In this document: positions 25,106 through 33,677 of the stretch, piece by piece
Layout of the letters: every line of letters begins with the position of its first letter
Numbering within the stretch: position 1 is the stretch's first letter
DNA from: Brevibacterium oceani
GTDB lineage: Bacteria > Actinomycetota > Actinomycetes > Actinomycetales > Brevibacteriaceae
Direction of reading: 5' to 3'
Assembly: GCF_013623835.1 (NCBI RefSeq)
Contig: NZ_JABKDE010000005.1
Span: 1-64,000 of the forward strand
DNA length: 64,000 nt
Notes under the pieces: model-generated
Database searches by the model: none
What the model saw: the letters and a program-made list of their open reading frames with translations, nothing else
What the model was told of the DNA's origin: nothing
Made by a program: the position numbers and the translations under genes

Positions 25106-26791
25106 TCATGCCGGCACCATCCAGGACAGCACGGTGGACTGCAGGCCGACGAGGAGGCACATGAGCACGAGCATACTCAGCGACCACCAGATCACCTTGC
25201 GGAAGATCGCGGACTCCTGACCGAGCAGGCCGACGGCGGTCGCCGCGATCGTGAGGTTCTGCGGGCTGACCATCTTGCCGACGACGCCTCCCGAGCTGTT
25301 CGCGCCGACGAGCAGCAGCGGATCGATTCCGGCGTTCTCGGCCGCGGTCTGCTGGAGAGTTGCGAAGAGCGCGTTGGCGCTCGTGTCCGAACCAGTCACG
25401 GCTGTGCCCAACCATCCGAGGATGGGCGAGAGGAAGGCGAAGAGCGCACCGGTTCCGGCGATCCAAGTGCCGATCGTGATCGTCTGTCCGGAGAAGTTCA
25501 TGACATAGGCGAGCGCGAGGACGAAGCCGACGGTGAGGATCGCAAAGCGCATCTTCACGAGGTTGTCGATGTAGGTCTTCCATCCGTCCTTGGCCGTAAT
25601 GCCGAAGGTCACGGCGATGATGAGCCCCGAGATGAGCAGCAGCGTGCCCGGCGAGGACAGCCACTGGAAGTTGTAGACCGTGCTCGTCGAGGGTTCGCCG
25701 GTCGCCGTGAGCAGATTGCCGTCGAGGCCCGGCCAGGGGATCTTCACATCCGTGCTGGCGAGCCAGTCGTTGATCGCCGGGACGAGCTTGCAAACCGAGA
25801 AGATGACGACGATGAGCAGGTAGGGGAAGAGCGCGAGGAACACCCGGGAACCGGTCAGCGGCTGCGTCTTCGTTCCCTCGGTGGTCTTGAGAGCACCGGC
25901 GGCGGAGCCGGCATCGGGGGTGTCGGTGTTCTCGTGTTCGCGTTCGATCGCCATCTTGTCCAGTGCGTCCTGGCCGCCCACCGGCTTCCAGAAGCGGAGC
26001 ATGATGACGGCAGCGGCGAGTCCGGCGAGCGAGGAGACGATGTCGGTGAGCTCGACCGAGAGCAGGTTCGACGACACCCACTGGGCGGCGGCGAAGACGA
26101 TGCCGACGACGAGCGCCAGCGGCCACATCTGCTTCAGTCCGCGTCTGCCGTCGACGAGGAAGACGAGGAAGAGCGGGACGATGGCGGCGAGCAGCGGGGT
26201 CTGGTGACCGACCATCGCGCCGATGTCCTGGTAGTCGATGCCGGTCAGGGTGCCGGCGGTGATGATCGGCGTCGCGATCGCACCGAAGGCCACAGGCGCG
26301 GTATTGGCGACGAGGACGACGACGGCCGCGCGCATCGCGGTGAAGCCGACAGCGACGAGCATGACACCGGTGATCGCGACGGGAGCCCCGAATCCGGCCA
26401 GCGCCTCGAGCAGGCCGCCGAAGCAGAAGGCGACGAGGATCGCCTGCACCCGCGGGTCGCTCGAGATGACGTTGATGACGAGGCGGAGGTCCTCGAACCG
26501 CCCGGAACGGACGGTGAGTTCGTAGATCCAGATCGCGTTGACGACGATCCACATGATCGGGAACAGGCCGAAGGCGAAGCCTTGGGTGGCAGAGAGCCCG
26601 GCAAGACCGGCTGGCATCCCGTAGGCGAAGACCGCCACAGCGAGCGCCACGACGACCGAGGCGATACCGGCCAGATAGGCCTTCCATTTGAGAACACCGA
26701 GAGTGATGAAGATCGTCAGCAGCGGCAGCAGTGCCAACAGTGACGACCACAGCAGACTGTCGGCGATCGGGGCGAGGTCGGGTGTGTACAT
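25106..26791 (-). CDS. lctP: L-lactate permease
   Basis: 561 aa, highly hydrophobic with about 13 membrane segments, as in the LctP/LldP family. Family signatures include FGLFPIMWIVVNAIWIYEL, FCFGGLLEALAGFGAPVAI, and near the C-terminus LLLVGANSSGGVVGKMVSPQ. It brings lactate (and glycolate) into the cell with protons. First gene of the lctP-lldD operon; start ATG 26,791 with GGAGA upstream. A promoter and an operator can be read in the spacer to the divergent regulator. Confidence 0.93.
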   Translation of the reverse strand: MYTPDLAPIADSLLWSSLLALLPLLTIFITLGVLKWKAYLAGIASVVVALAVAVFAYGMPAGLAGLSATQGFAFGLFPIMWIVVNAIWIYELTVRSGRFEDLRLVINVISSDPRVQAILVAFCFGGLLEALAGFGAPVAITGVMLVAVGFTAMRAAVVVLVANTAPVAFGAIATPIITAGTLTGIDYQDIGAMVGHQTPLLAAIVPLFLVFLVDGRRGLKQMWPLALVVGIVFAAAQWVSSNLLSVELTDIVSSLAGLAAAVIMLRFWKPVGGQDALDKMAIEREHENTDTPDAGSAAGALKTTEGTKTQPLTGSRVFLALFPYLLIVVIFSVCKLVPAINDWLASTDVKIPWPGLDGNLLTATGEPSTSTVYNFQWLSSPGTLLLISGLIIAVTFGITAKDGWKTYIDNLVKMRFAILTVGFVLALAYVMNFSGQTITIGTWIAGTGALFAFLSPILGWLGTAVTGSDTSANALFATLQQTAAENAGIDPLLLVGANSSGGVVGKMVSPQNLTIAATAVGLLGQESAIFRKVIWWSLSMLVLMCLLVGLQSTVLSWMVPA

Positions 26792-26892
26792 GAGGTCTCC
26801 ATCGAGGTTCGTGTTCGCTCACGGCGGCGCGATTCCTCAGCGAATGCGCGTCAATCGCGGACGAACGAACGGTTCCGGGATGGTCTTTATGA

Positions 26893-26939
26893 GGTCAGAC
26901 CATTAATGTGATCGTAGGGCCGAGTGTGATCCGCGTCAA
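26893..26939 (-). promoter_or_regulatory. lctP promoter with FadR/LldR-type operator at the start point
   Basis: On the minus strand TTGACG (26,934-26,939), a 17-bp spacer and TACGAT (26,911-26,916) form a near-consensus sigma-70 type promoter. About 10 bp downstream of the -10 box, where transcription should begin, lies the palindrome GGTC-A-GACC (26,893-26,901), extended to AGGTCAGACCA; this fits the TNGTNNNACNA operator of FadR-type lactate regulators with one mismatch. A bound repressor would block initiation. Confidence 0.75.
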
Positions 26940-27129
26940 GCATCCGTCCGAAATCCGATGGGCTGCACCGAGGCTGCCCGGGGGCTGGGTCCCGGAACCT
27001 GGACCGGGGGACTCGGTCCGAAGGCCCGGTCCGAGGAGCGGTCCGACGAGTGGACCCAAGGCGTGCGAGAATCACGTGAGCATGATGACCGACATGGAGA
27101 GGAACTGACATGGAGAGGAGGGGCGAGTG

Positions 27130-27861
27130 ATGGCCGATGCCGATTGGAAGCCTGTGAACAGGTCGTCGACCTATGAGCTCGTCATCGATGCGATCGAGGA
27201 GCGCATCATCGCCGGCGACCTGGGCGTGGGAGACCTGCTGCCGGCCGAACGCGACCTCGCCTCGAAGCTCGGAGTCAGCCGCGCGAGCGTCCGCGAGGCC
27301 CTCCGCGTCCTCGAGAGCCTCGGCGTCGTCCGCGCGAGCGGCGGGTCAGGACGCGGAGCCGGGACCTTCATCGCCGCTATGCCCACCGCCGCGCTCACCC
27401 GCTTCCTCCGCCTTCACGTGGCACTGACGAACTTCAGCCTCAGCGACGTCATCGAAACCCGCGTCCAACTCGAGCAGTCGAGCGCCGTGCTCGCCGCGAC
27501 CCGCGCCGATGAGGATGCCCTGGCCGTCATCAACGCGCAGCTGGCGATCATGGACACCCCCGGGGTCAGCCTCGAGGCCTTCAACGACGCCGACACGGCC
27601 TTCCACGTCGCCATCGCCCAGGCTGCGGGAAACCAGCTCTTCTCCGATCTCACGGGAGCGATCCGAACCTCTCTGCGCGGGCCCATCTTCGCGTCGTTCC
27701 ACCAGGTCGACGATCCGCAGGAGCTCATGTCCCGGCTGCAGGCCCAACACCATCAGATCATGGACGCCATCATCGCCGGCAGGACGGAGGAAGCGGCGAA
27801 AGTGACGGAGGAGCACATCCGGTTCGCAACCTCGGAGCTCCCCGGACTCACCGAAACCTGA
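27130..27861 (+). CDS. lldR: FadR-type GntR regulator of the lactate operon
   Basis: 243 aa from the ATG at 27,130 with GGAGGGG 6 nt upstream. N-terminal GntR winged helix (IIAGDLGVGDLLPAERDLA, SKLGVSRASVREALRVLESL), C-terminal FCD domain with the metal-binding residues in ETRVQLEQSS, DTAFHVAIAQAAGN and MDAIIAGR...HI. Position divergent from lctP-lldD and the matching operator identify it as the lactate-responsive regulator; the symbol follows from context. Confidence 0.85.
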   Translation: MADADWKPVNRSSTYELVIDAIEERIIAGDLGVGDLLPAERDLASKLGVSRASVREALRVLESLGVVRASGGSGRGAGTFIAAMPTAALTRFLRLHVALTNFSLSDVIETRVQLEQSSAVLAATRADEDALAVINAQLAIMDTPGVSLEAFNDADTAFHVAIAQAAGNQLFSDLTGAIRTSLRGPIFASFHQVDDPQELMSRLQAQHHQIMDAIIAGRTEEAAKVTEEHIRFATSELPGLTET

Positions 27862-27874
27862 GCAGCCCCGTCCC

Positions 27875-27936
27875 TTGCTACCTGACGGCGGCCCAGCAAC
27901 CTTGCGCCAGGTTGCTGGGCCGCCGTCAGGTAGCAA
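27875..27936. terminator. 28-bp perfect hairpin between lldR and the RND gene
   Basis: 27,875-27,902 pairs without mismatch with 27,909-27,936, leaving a 6-nt loop (TGCGCC). The left arm begins TTGCTACCTGACGGCGGCCC. It lies 13 bp after lldR and 7 bp after the end of the convergent transporter gene, so it probably ends both transcripts. The stem is far longer than a normal terminator needs. Confidence 0.75.
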
Positions 27937-27943
27937 ATAGGGT

Positions 27944-30900
27944 TTACTGCTCGTCGGGGCGCTGGGCCACCTCGGCGGTCTCTGCTTCGATCCTCTCCGC
28001 ATCGGCCGTCCGCTTCGCCTCTCGCCTCTCCGCCTTGTGCGCCGCCCGGGTCTCCTTGCGTCGTTCGACGAGGAGGTAGAGGGCGGGGACGAGGATGAGC
28101 GTGAGCACCGTCGATGAGGTGAGCCCGCCGATGACGACGATCGCCAGCGGCTGCGAGATGAAGACTCCCCCACCGGTGAGGCCCAACGACATCGGCACGA
28201 GTGCGAAGATCGTCGCTGCCGCGGTCATGAAGATCGGTCGCAGGCGCAGCCGGGTGCCGTGGACGATCGCGTCCATGAGGTCCAGGCCGTCCTCGCGGAG
28301 CTTGTTGATGAGGTCGATGAGCACGATCGCATTCGTCACGACGATGCCGATGAGCATGAGCAGACCGATGAGCGAGGGAATGCCCAGAGGAGTGTCCGTG
28401 ATCAGCAGGAGCAGCACGGCACCCGTCGCGGCGAAGGGGATCGACACCAGCAGGATGAGCGGCTGAACGAAGCTGCGGAACGTCGCGATCATGACGAGGA
28501 GCACGAGCACGATCGCCACGGCCATGGCCACCCCGAGCTGACCGAAGGAATCGGCCTGCTCCTGGCTCGCGCCGCCGACATCGAAGCTCACACCCTCAGG
28601 CAGATCCATCGTCTCGGTCAGATCGGTGGCCGCAGCGGTGACCGATTCGAGTTGCCCGTCGGCCGGGGTCGCGAACACCGTGACCTGACGGTCCCCATCG
28701 GCCCGGTCGATCGTCGCCGGGGTCTCGGTCCTCTTCACCTTCGCGATCTCGTCGACGGTGATCGGGTCGCCCGTGATGTCGGGGATGGCGGCCTGCTCGT
28801 CGGCGAGGCTCTGTTCCTCCTCCTGGCTCTGCTCCTGTTCACGCTGACCGTCGACGAGGTCGTCGATCGCGTCATTGGCATCCTTCAGTCCCTTCTCGGC
28901 CTGTTCGACTCCTTCGCGGGCCTGTTCCACCTGATCGGCGGCCATCTCATCGGGACTCGGTGCCGGCGGCGGATTCTCCGCCTCGCGCAGCGCCTTGCGA
29001 GCCTCTTCGAGCTGGTCGGCGGCATCGTCGCGGGCCTCGCGCGCTTGATCGAGCTGCTCGGCCGAATCGTCGGCGGCCTTGCGTTTGGCCTCCTCGGCGC
29101 GGGCGTCGGACTTCTCCTCGACCCGGTCGGTGGCCTCCTCCTGGGCGTTCTGGGTCTGCACTTCTGTGACGGGCAGTTCGAGGGCCCGGATCTCATCCGG
29201 GGTCGCATCCGGGTGGGTCGGGGCGAGGAAGATGTCGCGTTCCTTACCTTCGAGCGTCAGCGTTCCCGCCTCGGTGCCGTGCAGGGCCGCGGCGATCGCC
29301 TGGCCGACCTCGGCCTGGCTGTAGCCGTAGTCGGCGGCCTTCTCCCGGTCGACGTCGACCTCGATGACCGGCTGGTCGGCGGCGAGGTCGTTGCGGGCGT
29401 TCCGCACGCCGTCGGTGTCGGCCATCTTCTCCGTCACCTCGTCGGCGGCTTTGCGCAGGGCACCCAAGTCGGTGCCCGAGAGCGTGACCTCGACGTCGTC
29501 GCTGACGGATCCGCCGGCGTCCTGAACGTCGATCTCACCGGCGTCCTTCCCGAGGTCACCCAGCTGGGTGCGGATCCGGTTCGTCGCGACCTCGGCCTCG
29601 GAGTCCTCGGCGAGGGTGACGTTGAACTGGTTCTCGGCTCCGGACTCCGGGCCGTTGACCGTCGTCGAGTAGGTCTCAACGTCCGGGTCGTCGCCGAGGA
29701 CGGCCTCGACGCGCTTGGCCGCCTTGTCGGCGGCTTCCAGCGAAGCACCGGCCGGCAGAGTCTGGGTGATGTTCAGCGAGTTGGCTCCGGCCGAACCGAG
29801 CAGGTCGGTCTTGAGGAAGGTCGCACCCATCATCGTGACGAGGAAGATGATCACGGAGAACGCGATGGTCCGCCAGGGGTGGTGCAGGGCAGAGATGATG
29901 GCGGGCAGGCTGCGCTGCTGGAGCCGGTCGACCCGTCCGGAGGCCTCTCCGTCCCCTGGTGCCGGTGAGACGACAGGTTCGACGGTCGCATCCGGCAGCA
30001 GGTCCTTGTCCTTGGCTGCGCGTTTGGCGTTCTTCTTCTCGATCGTCTTCTGGCGGCGTTCGGCACGAGCCACGGACTTCTTGTGCTGCTTGGCGGTCCA
30101 CAGTTCGAAGCTGCGGTCGGTGGCGGCCTGCCGTTTGGGTGAGAGGGGTTTGGGGCTGCGACGCAGCACCCAGTAGCTGAAGACCGGGACGATCGTCAGC
30201 GCCACGACCAGCGAGGCGAGCAGTGCGAGGGAGACGATGACGGAGAAGGGTCGGAAGAGCTGTCCGGCGATGCCGTCGACGAAGGCGATGGGCAGGAACA
30301 CCGCGACTGTGGTCAGGGTCGAGGCGGTGATGGCTCCGGCCACCTGCTTGACGCTGGCGACGATGTCGTTGACAGTCAGGTCGGTCGTGCCCTGGCGCCT
30401 GCGGATGTTCTCGATGACGACGATGGAGTCATCGACGACGCGGCCGACGGCGATCGTCAGGGCTCCGAGGGTGAGGATGTTGAGCGTGTAGTCGCCGACC
30501 TGGAGGCCGATCATCGCGATGAGCAGTGACATCGGGATCGAGATCGCGGCGACGATGGTCGAGCGGAAGGAGCCGAGGAAGGCGAGGATGACGAAGATCG
30601 CGAAGATCAGGCCGAGCCCGCCTTCGACAGAGAGGTCGTGGATCGACTTCTCGATCTCCGGCGCCTGGTCGAAGATCGTCGAGAATTCCGTGTCGTCGCC
30701 GAGCTTCGGGCCCACCCGATCGAGGGTGTCGGCGACCTTGTGGGAGACGTCGACGACGTTGGCGTCCTGGTCCTTGGTCACCGAGACGGACACGGAGTCC
30801 TTGCCGTCGGCGCGTGACAGGGAGGTCTTCTCGATCGAGTCGAGGTCGACGTCGGCGACATCGCCGAGCAGCACTGTGCCGTCCTGGGTGCGCAGCGGCG

Positions 30901-31621
30901 TCTTCTCGATCTGTTTGACGGCGTCGACCTCGGTGCCGACCTCCACGGCCATCGAAGTGTCTCCCTGGCTGCTACGACCGGCGGGGACGACGGTGCCGGC
31001 GGCTTCGAGTTCGTCGGGGACCGAGGATTCGACGACGTTCTTCTCCGCAACATCTTCGGGCCGGAAGTCGATGGTCACCCGCTGCTCGTCCTGGCCTGTG
31101 ACCTCGACGTTCGAGACTCCGTCGAGGGCGCGCAGCTCGGGGACGAGGTCGGACTCGAGCCGGTCGCCGAGCGTCTTCGGGTCTCCGCCGGAGACGGCGA
31201 ACATCGACACCGGAAGGTCGTCCATCTGATAAGACAGGACCTCGACCTCGGCGTCGTCGGGCAGATTCGACTTCGCTCCGTCCACGGCCGAACGGATCGA
31301 GTCGGTCATCTTCTCGGAGTCCTCGCCGAAGGGCCAGGACACCTCGGCGGTCATCATCCCCGACGAGGTGGAGGTGGTCACCGATTCGAGCTCGCCGACC
31401 CCCTCGAGCGCTGTCTCCAGCGGTTTCGTCACGGTCTCCTCGACGACCTCCGGGGAGGCGCCGGGCACGGTCGCCTGCACCGAGGTGCTGGGCAGGTCGA
31501 CCGAGGGCATCGTCTCCTGGTTGAGCGAGGTGGTCGCGACGACGCCGAAGACGGCGATCACGAGGGTGAGCAGTCCGACGATGAGGCGGTTCTTCAGACT
31601 CATCCGGGTGATCAGGGACAC
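27944..31621 (-). CDS. RND (AcrB/MMPL-type) efflux transporter with coiled-coil insertion
   Basis: 1225 aa from the GTG at 31,621, chosen because GGAGG lies 5 nt upstream; the frame is open further but without a good start. RND superfamily, HAE1-like: helix 1 (NRLIVGLLTLVIAVFGVVAT), porter domain (PSVDLPSTSVQATVPGASPE), GGLGLIFAIFVILAFL, motif DDSIVVIENIRRR with the proton-relay Asp pair, and the C-terminal repeat (GIPSLIGLLMLIGIVVTNAI). Between the second porter domain parts, residues about 820-945 form a charged stretch (EEAKRKAADDSAEQLDQARE, ALREAE, EQAREGVEQAEKGLKDANDA) that predicts as a two-helix coiled coil, with a proline-rich turn. Gram-positive RND pumps lack a TolC partner. Substrate unknown. 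Confidence 0.88.
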   Translation of the reverse strand: MSLITRMSLKNRLIVGLLTLVIAVFGVVATTSLNQETMPSVDLPSTSVQATVPGASPEVVEETVTKPLETALEGVGELESVTTSTSSGMMTAEVSWPFGEDSEKMTDSIRSAVDGAKSNLPDDAEVEVLSYQMDDLPVSMFAVSGGDPKTLGDRLESDLVPELRALDGVSNVEVTGQDEQRVTIDFRPEDVAEKNVVESSVPDELEAAGTVVPAGRSSQGDTSMAVEVGTEVDAVKQIEKTPLRTQDGTVLLGDVADVDLDSIEKTSLSRADGKDSVSVSVTKDQDANVVDVSHKVADTLDRVGPKLGDDTEFSTIFDQAPEIEKSIHDLSVEGGLGLIFAIFVILAFLGSFRSTIVAAISIPMSLLIAMIGLQVGDYTLNILTLGALTIAVGRVVDDSIVVIENIRRRQGTTDLTVNDIVASVKQVAGAITASTLTTVAVFLPIAFVDGIAGQLFRPFSVIVSLALLASLVVALTIVPVFSYWVLRRSPKPLSPKRQAATDRSFELWTAKQHKKSVARAERRQKTIEKKNAKRAAKDKDLLPDATVEPVVSPAPGDGEASGRVDRLQQRSLPAIISALHHPWRTIAFSVIIFLVTMMGATFLKTDLLGSAGANSLNITQTLPAGASLEAADKAAKRVEAVLGDDPDVETYSTTVNGPESGAENQFNVTLAEDSEAEVATNRIRTQLGDLGKDAGEIDVQDAGGSVSDDVEVTLSGTDLGALRKAADEVTEKMADTDGVRNARNDLAADQPVIEVDVDREKAADYGYSQAEVGQAIAAALHGTEAGTLTLEGKERDIFLAPTHPDATPDEIRALELPVTEVQTQNAQEEATDRVEEKSDARAEEAKRKAADDSAEQLDQAREARDDAADQLEEARKALREAENPPPAPSPDEMAADQVEQAREGVEQAEKGLKDANDAIDDLVDGQREQEQSQEEEQSLADEQAAIPDITGDPITVDEIAKVKRTETPATIDRADGDRQVTVFATPADGQLESVTAAATDLTETMDLPEGVSFDVGGASQEQADSFGQLGVAMAVAIVLVLLVMIATFRSFVQPLILLVSIPFAATGAVLLLLITDTPLGIPSLIGLLMLIGIVVTNAIVLIDLINKLREDGLDLMDAIVHGTRLRLRPIFMTAAATIFALVPMSLGLTGGGVFISQPLAIVVIGGLTSSTVLTLILVPALYLLVERRKETRAAHKAERREAKRTADAERIEAETAEVAQRPDEQ

Positions 31622-31974
31622 GGGTTCCTCCGGGTTCGGGGGTGGTGGCTTGCGGTCGGTTCGTTGCGGTCGGCGGTGGGGCAGCGTATTCAGTCTTCCG
31701 GGTCGAGGTGCATCTTCGCGTCGGCCGAAAGGTGTCAACCGTGTCCCCCAAAGGGATGATTCCGCTCGAACGCCGGCCTGGTTCGGCTCTTGGCTTCCGG
31801 CCTCTGATTCGACCCTAGGCATCCGGTTCGGGATCGGGCGCGGGTGTTTCCCTCCGGACCACCCTCATGAAACGCGGAGAACTCCCGGAGGATTGCCTGA
31901 GTTCAGGGCCTGTTGTCGGAGCCCAGGGTCAGTCGGAGACCGGCGGAGGCCGCGTTCGCCTGCGTCGGTGCTGA

Positions 31975-33126
31975 TCAGCTGTGCAGGCGCACGTGGTGAA
32001 GGAGGCGTTCGGCGCGGTCCGTCCCGGCATTATGGTCAGTGCCGGTCTCCGGGTCCGCGTCGGGACTGAGCGCGGAGGTGAGAGCGGAGCGGGCCGCCTC
32101 GGCGTCGAAATCCTCACCGATGACGACGAGGACGCTGTCGGCGTCGGGCAGATCCGGGGCCTGTCCGGTCTGCTCGGAGACATAGACGTTCGGGCCCACG
32201 GCCTGGACTCCGAACCGGACTCGACGTGGTCCCACATCGACGAGCACGGTGCCTTTGACCCGATACACCCCGGCAGGGAGGTCCTCGACGAAGTCCATCA
32301 CCGCATCCGGGTCGGCGCAGCCGGTGCCGGTGACGGTCACCGACTGGGCGTGCCGGTGCGGTAGGGCCGTCTCATCCTCACCGGTCTGCTCGGTCGCGGC
32401 CTCAGCATAGGCCTGACGCAGCAGTTCTCGGATGGGCAGTTCGGGTTGGATCGATTCCTCGCCGACTGAGGCGCTACCTCGGCGACGGTTCGCGTATTCG
32501 GCCTCCCCCACTCCGGGATCGAAGATCAGGGCCGGGTCGAGGCGGGCGTGGTGTGTGCCGATGACGATCACGCGCGGATTGCGCTGGTGGACGCGGTCGC
32601 GGACGGCTTCGATCGCGGCGTCACGGTCGGGTTCGGGCAGCTGATCGAGCTTGTTGACCAACACCAATGTCGTCGCCGCGTAGCGCAGCGGCGGCAGGTG
32701 TGAGGTATCGACAGTCTGGAAGTGCATGGTCGCGTCGACGACGTCGATGACCCCGCCGAGGTGGAACCGATGGCGGCCCATGCGGGTGACCATCCGCGCC
32801 AGGGTCAGCGGTTCGGCGAAGCCACTGGCCTCGACGATGATCGCGTCGAGGCGGAGGCTCGGATCCGTCATCGCCACCAGCGCGTCCTCGAGTGAGGAGT
32901 CATCGGTCAGGCAGCAGATGCAGCCGCCGGAGATCGAGAACGGTTCGTCGACCTGCCCGACGACGAGCCCGGCGTCGATGTTGAGTTCGCCGAAATCGTT
33001 GACGATGACGCCGATGCGGGCGTCGGGGTGGCGCAGCAGATGGTTGAGCAGGCTCGTCTTCCCGGCACCGAGGTAGCCGGTGAGCAGGATGACCGGAATC
33101 GCCGGTCTGCGCCGAGCTCCGCTCAT
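31975..33126 (-). CDS. COG0523-family GTPase (CobW-like zinc metallochaperone)
   Basis: 383 aa, start ATG 33,126 with AGGAGA upstream. G-protein motifs are intact: P-loop LLTGYLGAGKTSLLNHLL, metal-binding GGCICC (CxCC), VEASGFAEP (switch/Walker B region) and NKLDQLPE (NKxD). The C-terminal CobW_C part includes PAGVYRVKGTVLVD. Divergent from the Zur-type regulator gene and near the zinc-free L36 gene, so it is probably made under zinc shortage to deliver zinc to a client protein. The client is unknown. Confidence 0.88.
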   Translation of the reverse strand: MSGARRRPAIPVILLTGYLGAGKTSLLNHLLRHPDARIGVIVNDFGELNIDAGLVVGQVDEPFSISGGCICCLTDDSSLEDALVAMTDPSLRLDAIIVEASGFAEPLTLARMVTRMGRHRFHLGGVIDVVDATMHFQTVDTSHLPPLRYAATTLVLVNKLDQLPEPDRDAAIEAVRDRVHQRNPRVIVIGTHHARLDPALIFDPGVGEAEYANRRRGSASVGEESIQPELPIRELLRQAYAEAATEQTGEDETALPHRHAQSVTVTGTGCADPDAVMDFVEDLPAGVYRVKGTVLVDVGPRRVRFGVQAVGPNVYVSEQTGQAPDLPDADSVLVVIGEDFDAEAARSALTSALSPDADPETGTDHNAGTDRAERLLHHVRLHS

Positions 33127-33169
33127 GTCGTCTCCTGTGCTGGTGCTGTCTGCTCGATTTCTCGCCCAC

Positions 33170-33190
33170 TAATGGTAACGTGTTTCATTA
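33170..33190. promoter_or_regulatory. candidate Zur box
   Basis: TAATG-N11-CATTA lies in the 131-bp spacer between the COG0523 gene and the Zur gene. The AATG...CATT arms resemble actinobacterial Zur boxes. Placement at about 45 bp from the COG0523 start codon fits control of that gene. Confidence 0.45.
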
Positions 33191-33197
33191 CTTCTTC

Positions 33198-33223
33198 CGC
33201 ATATGCACGGTCACGCATATGCG
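33198..33223. promoter_or_regulatory. 9-bp inverted repeat CGCATATGC before zur
   Basis: CGCATATGC, 8-bp spacer, GCATATGCG: a perfect inverted repeat in which each arm is itself nearly palindromic (GCATATGC). It lies 35 bp before the zur start codon, so it may serve autoregulation or another regulator. Confidence 0.45.
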
Positions 33224-33257
33224 GGTTCATTCGGGATCATCGAGGAGGGTCTCAATC

Positions 33258-33665
33258 ATGGCAGCTCCGGAGAAGAAGACTCGCAGCACCGCGCAGAAGG
33301 CCCTCATCCGCGACGCCCTGGCCTCCGAAACTCGGTTCGTCTCGGCCAAGCAGCTCCACCGCAGGCTCGAGGACGACGGTGCAAGCGTGGGTCTGGCCAC
33401 CGTCTACCGGCAGCTCAACGCACTCGGCCGCAGCGGCGACGCCGATACGATCACGATCGGCGAGACGCAGCTCTTCCGCGCCTGCGCGCAGAGCGAGCAC
33501 CACCACCACCTCGTGTGCGAACACTGCGGCACAGCCGTCGAGGTCGATCCGCCCAGCGAAGACTGGATGCGCACCGTGGCCGGTTCGCACGGCTTCGAGA
33601 TCACCCACCACGTGTTCGAGATCTTCGGCATCTGCGCCGACTGCCGAGCCGCCGGAACTGACTGA
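33258..33665 (+). CDS. zur: Fur-family zinc uptake regulator (Zur-type)
   Basis: 135 aa from the ATG at 33,258 with GAGGAGG upstream. Winged helix (SAKQLHRRLEDDGASVGLAT, VYRQLNALGRSGD) and the metal sites: HHHHLVCEHCGTAVEV with the first CxxC, and FGICADC with the second, forming the structural zinc site. The context (COG0523 metallochaperone, zinc-free L36) points to Zur rather than Fur or PerR. It represses zinc-uptake and zinc-saving genes when zinc is bound. Confidence 0.82.
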   Translation: MAAPEKKTRSTAQKALIRDALASETRFVSAKQLHRRLEDDGASVGLATVYRQLNALGRSGDADTITIGETQLFRACAQSEHHHHLVCEHCGTAVEVDPPSEDWMRTVAGSHGFEITHHVFEIFGICADCRAAGTD

Positions 33666-33677
33666 GTTCCGCGGTCG

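Noticed and set aside
25019-26743. Long open frame antisense to lctP
   Set aside because: Arg/Asp/Glu-rich low-complexity product, a shadow of a GC-rich membrane-protein gene.
28259-29968. Long open frame antisense to the RND transporter
   Set aside because: Product is a mirror of the coiled-coil and porter codons, Leu/Gly/Arg-rich without motifs.
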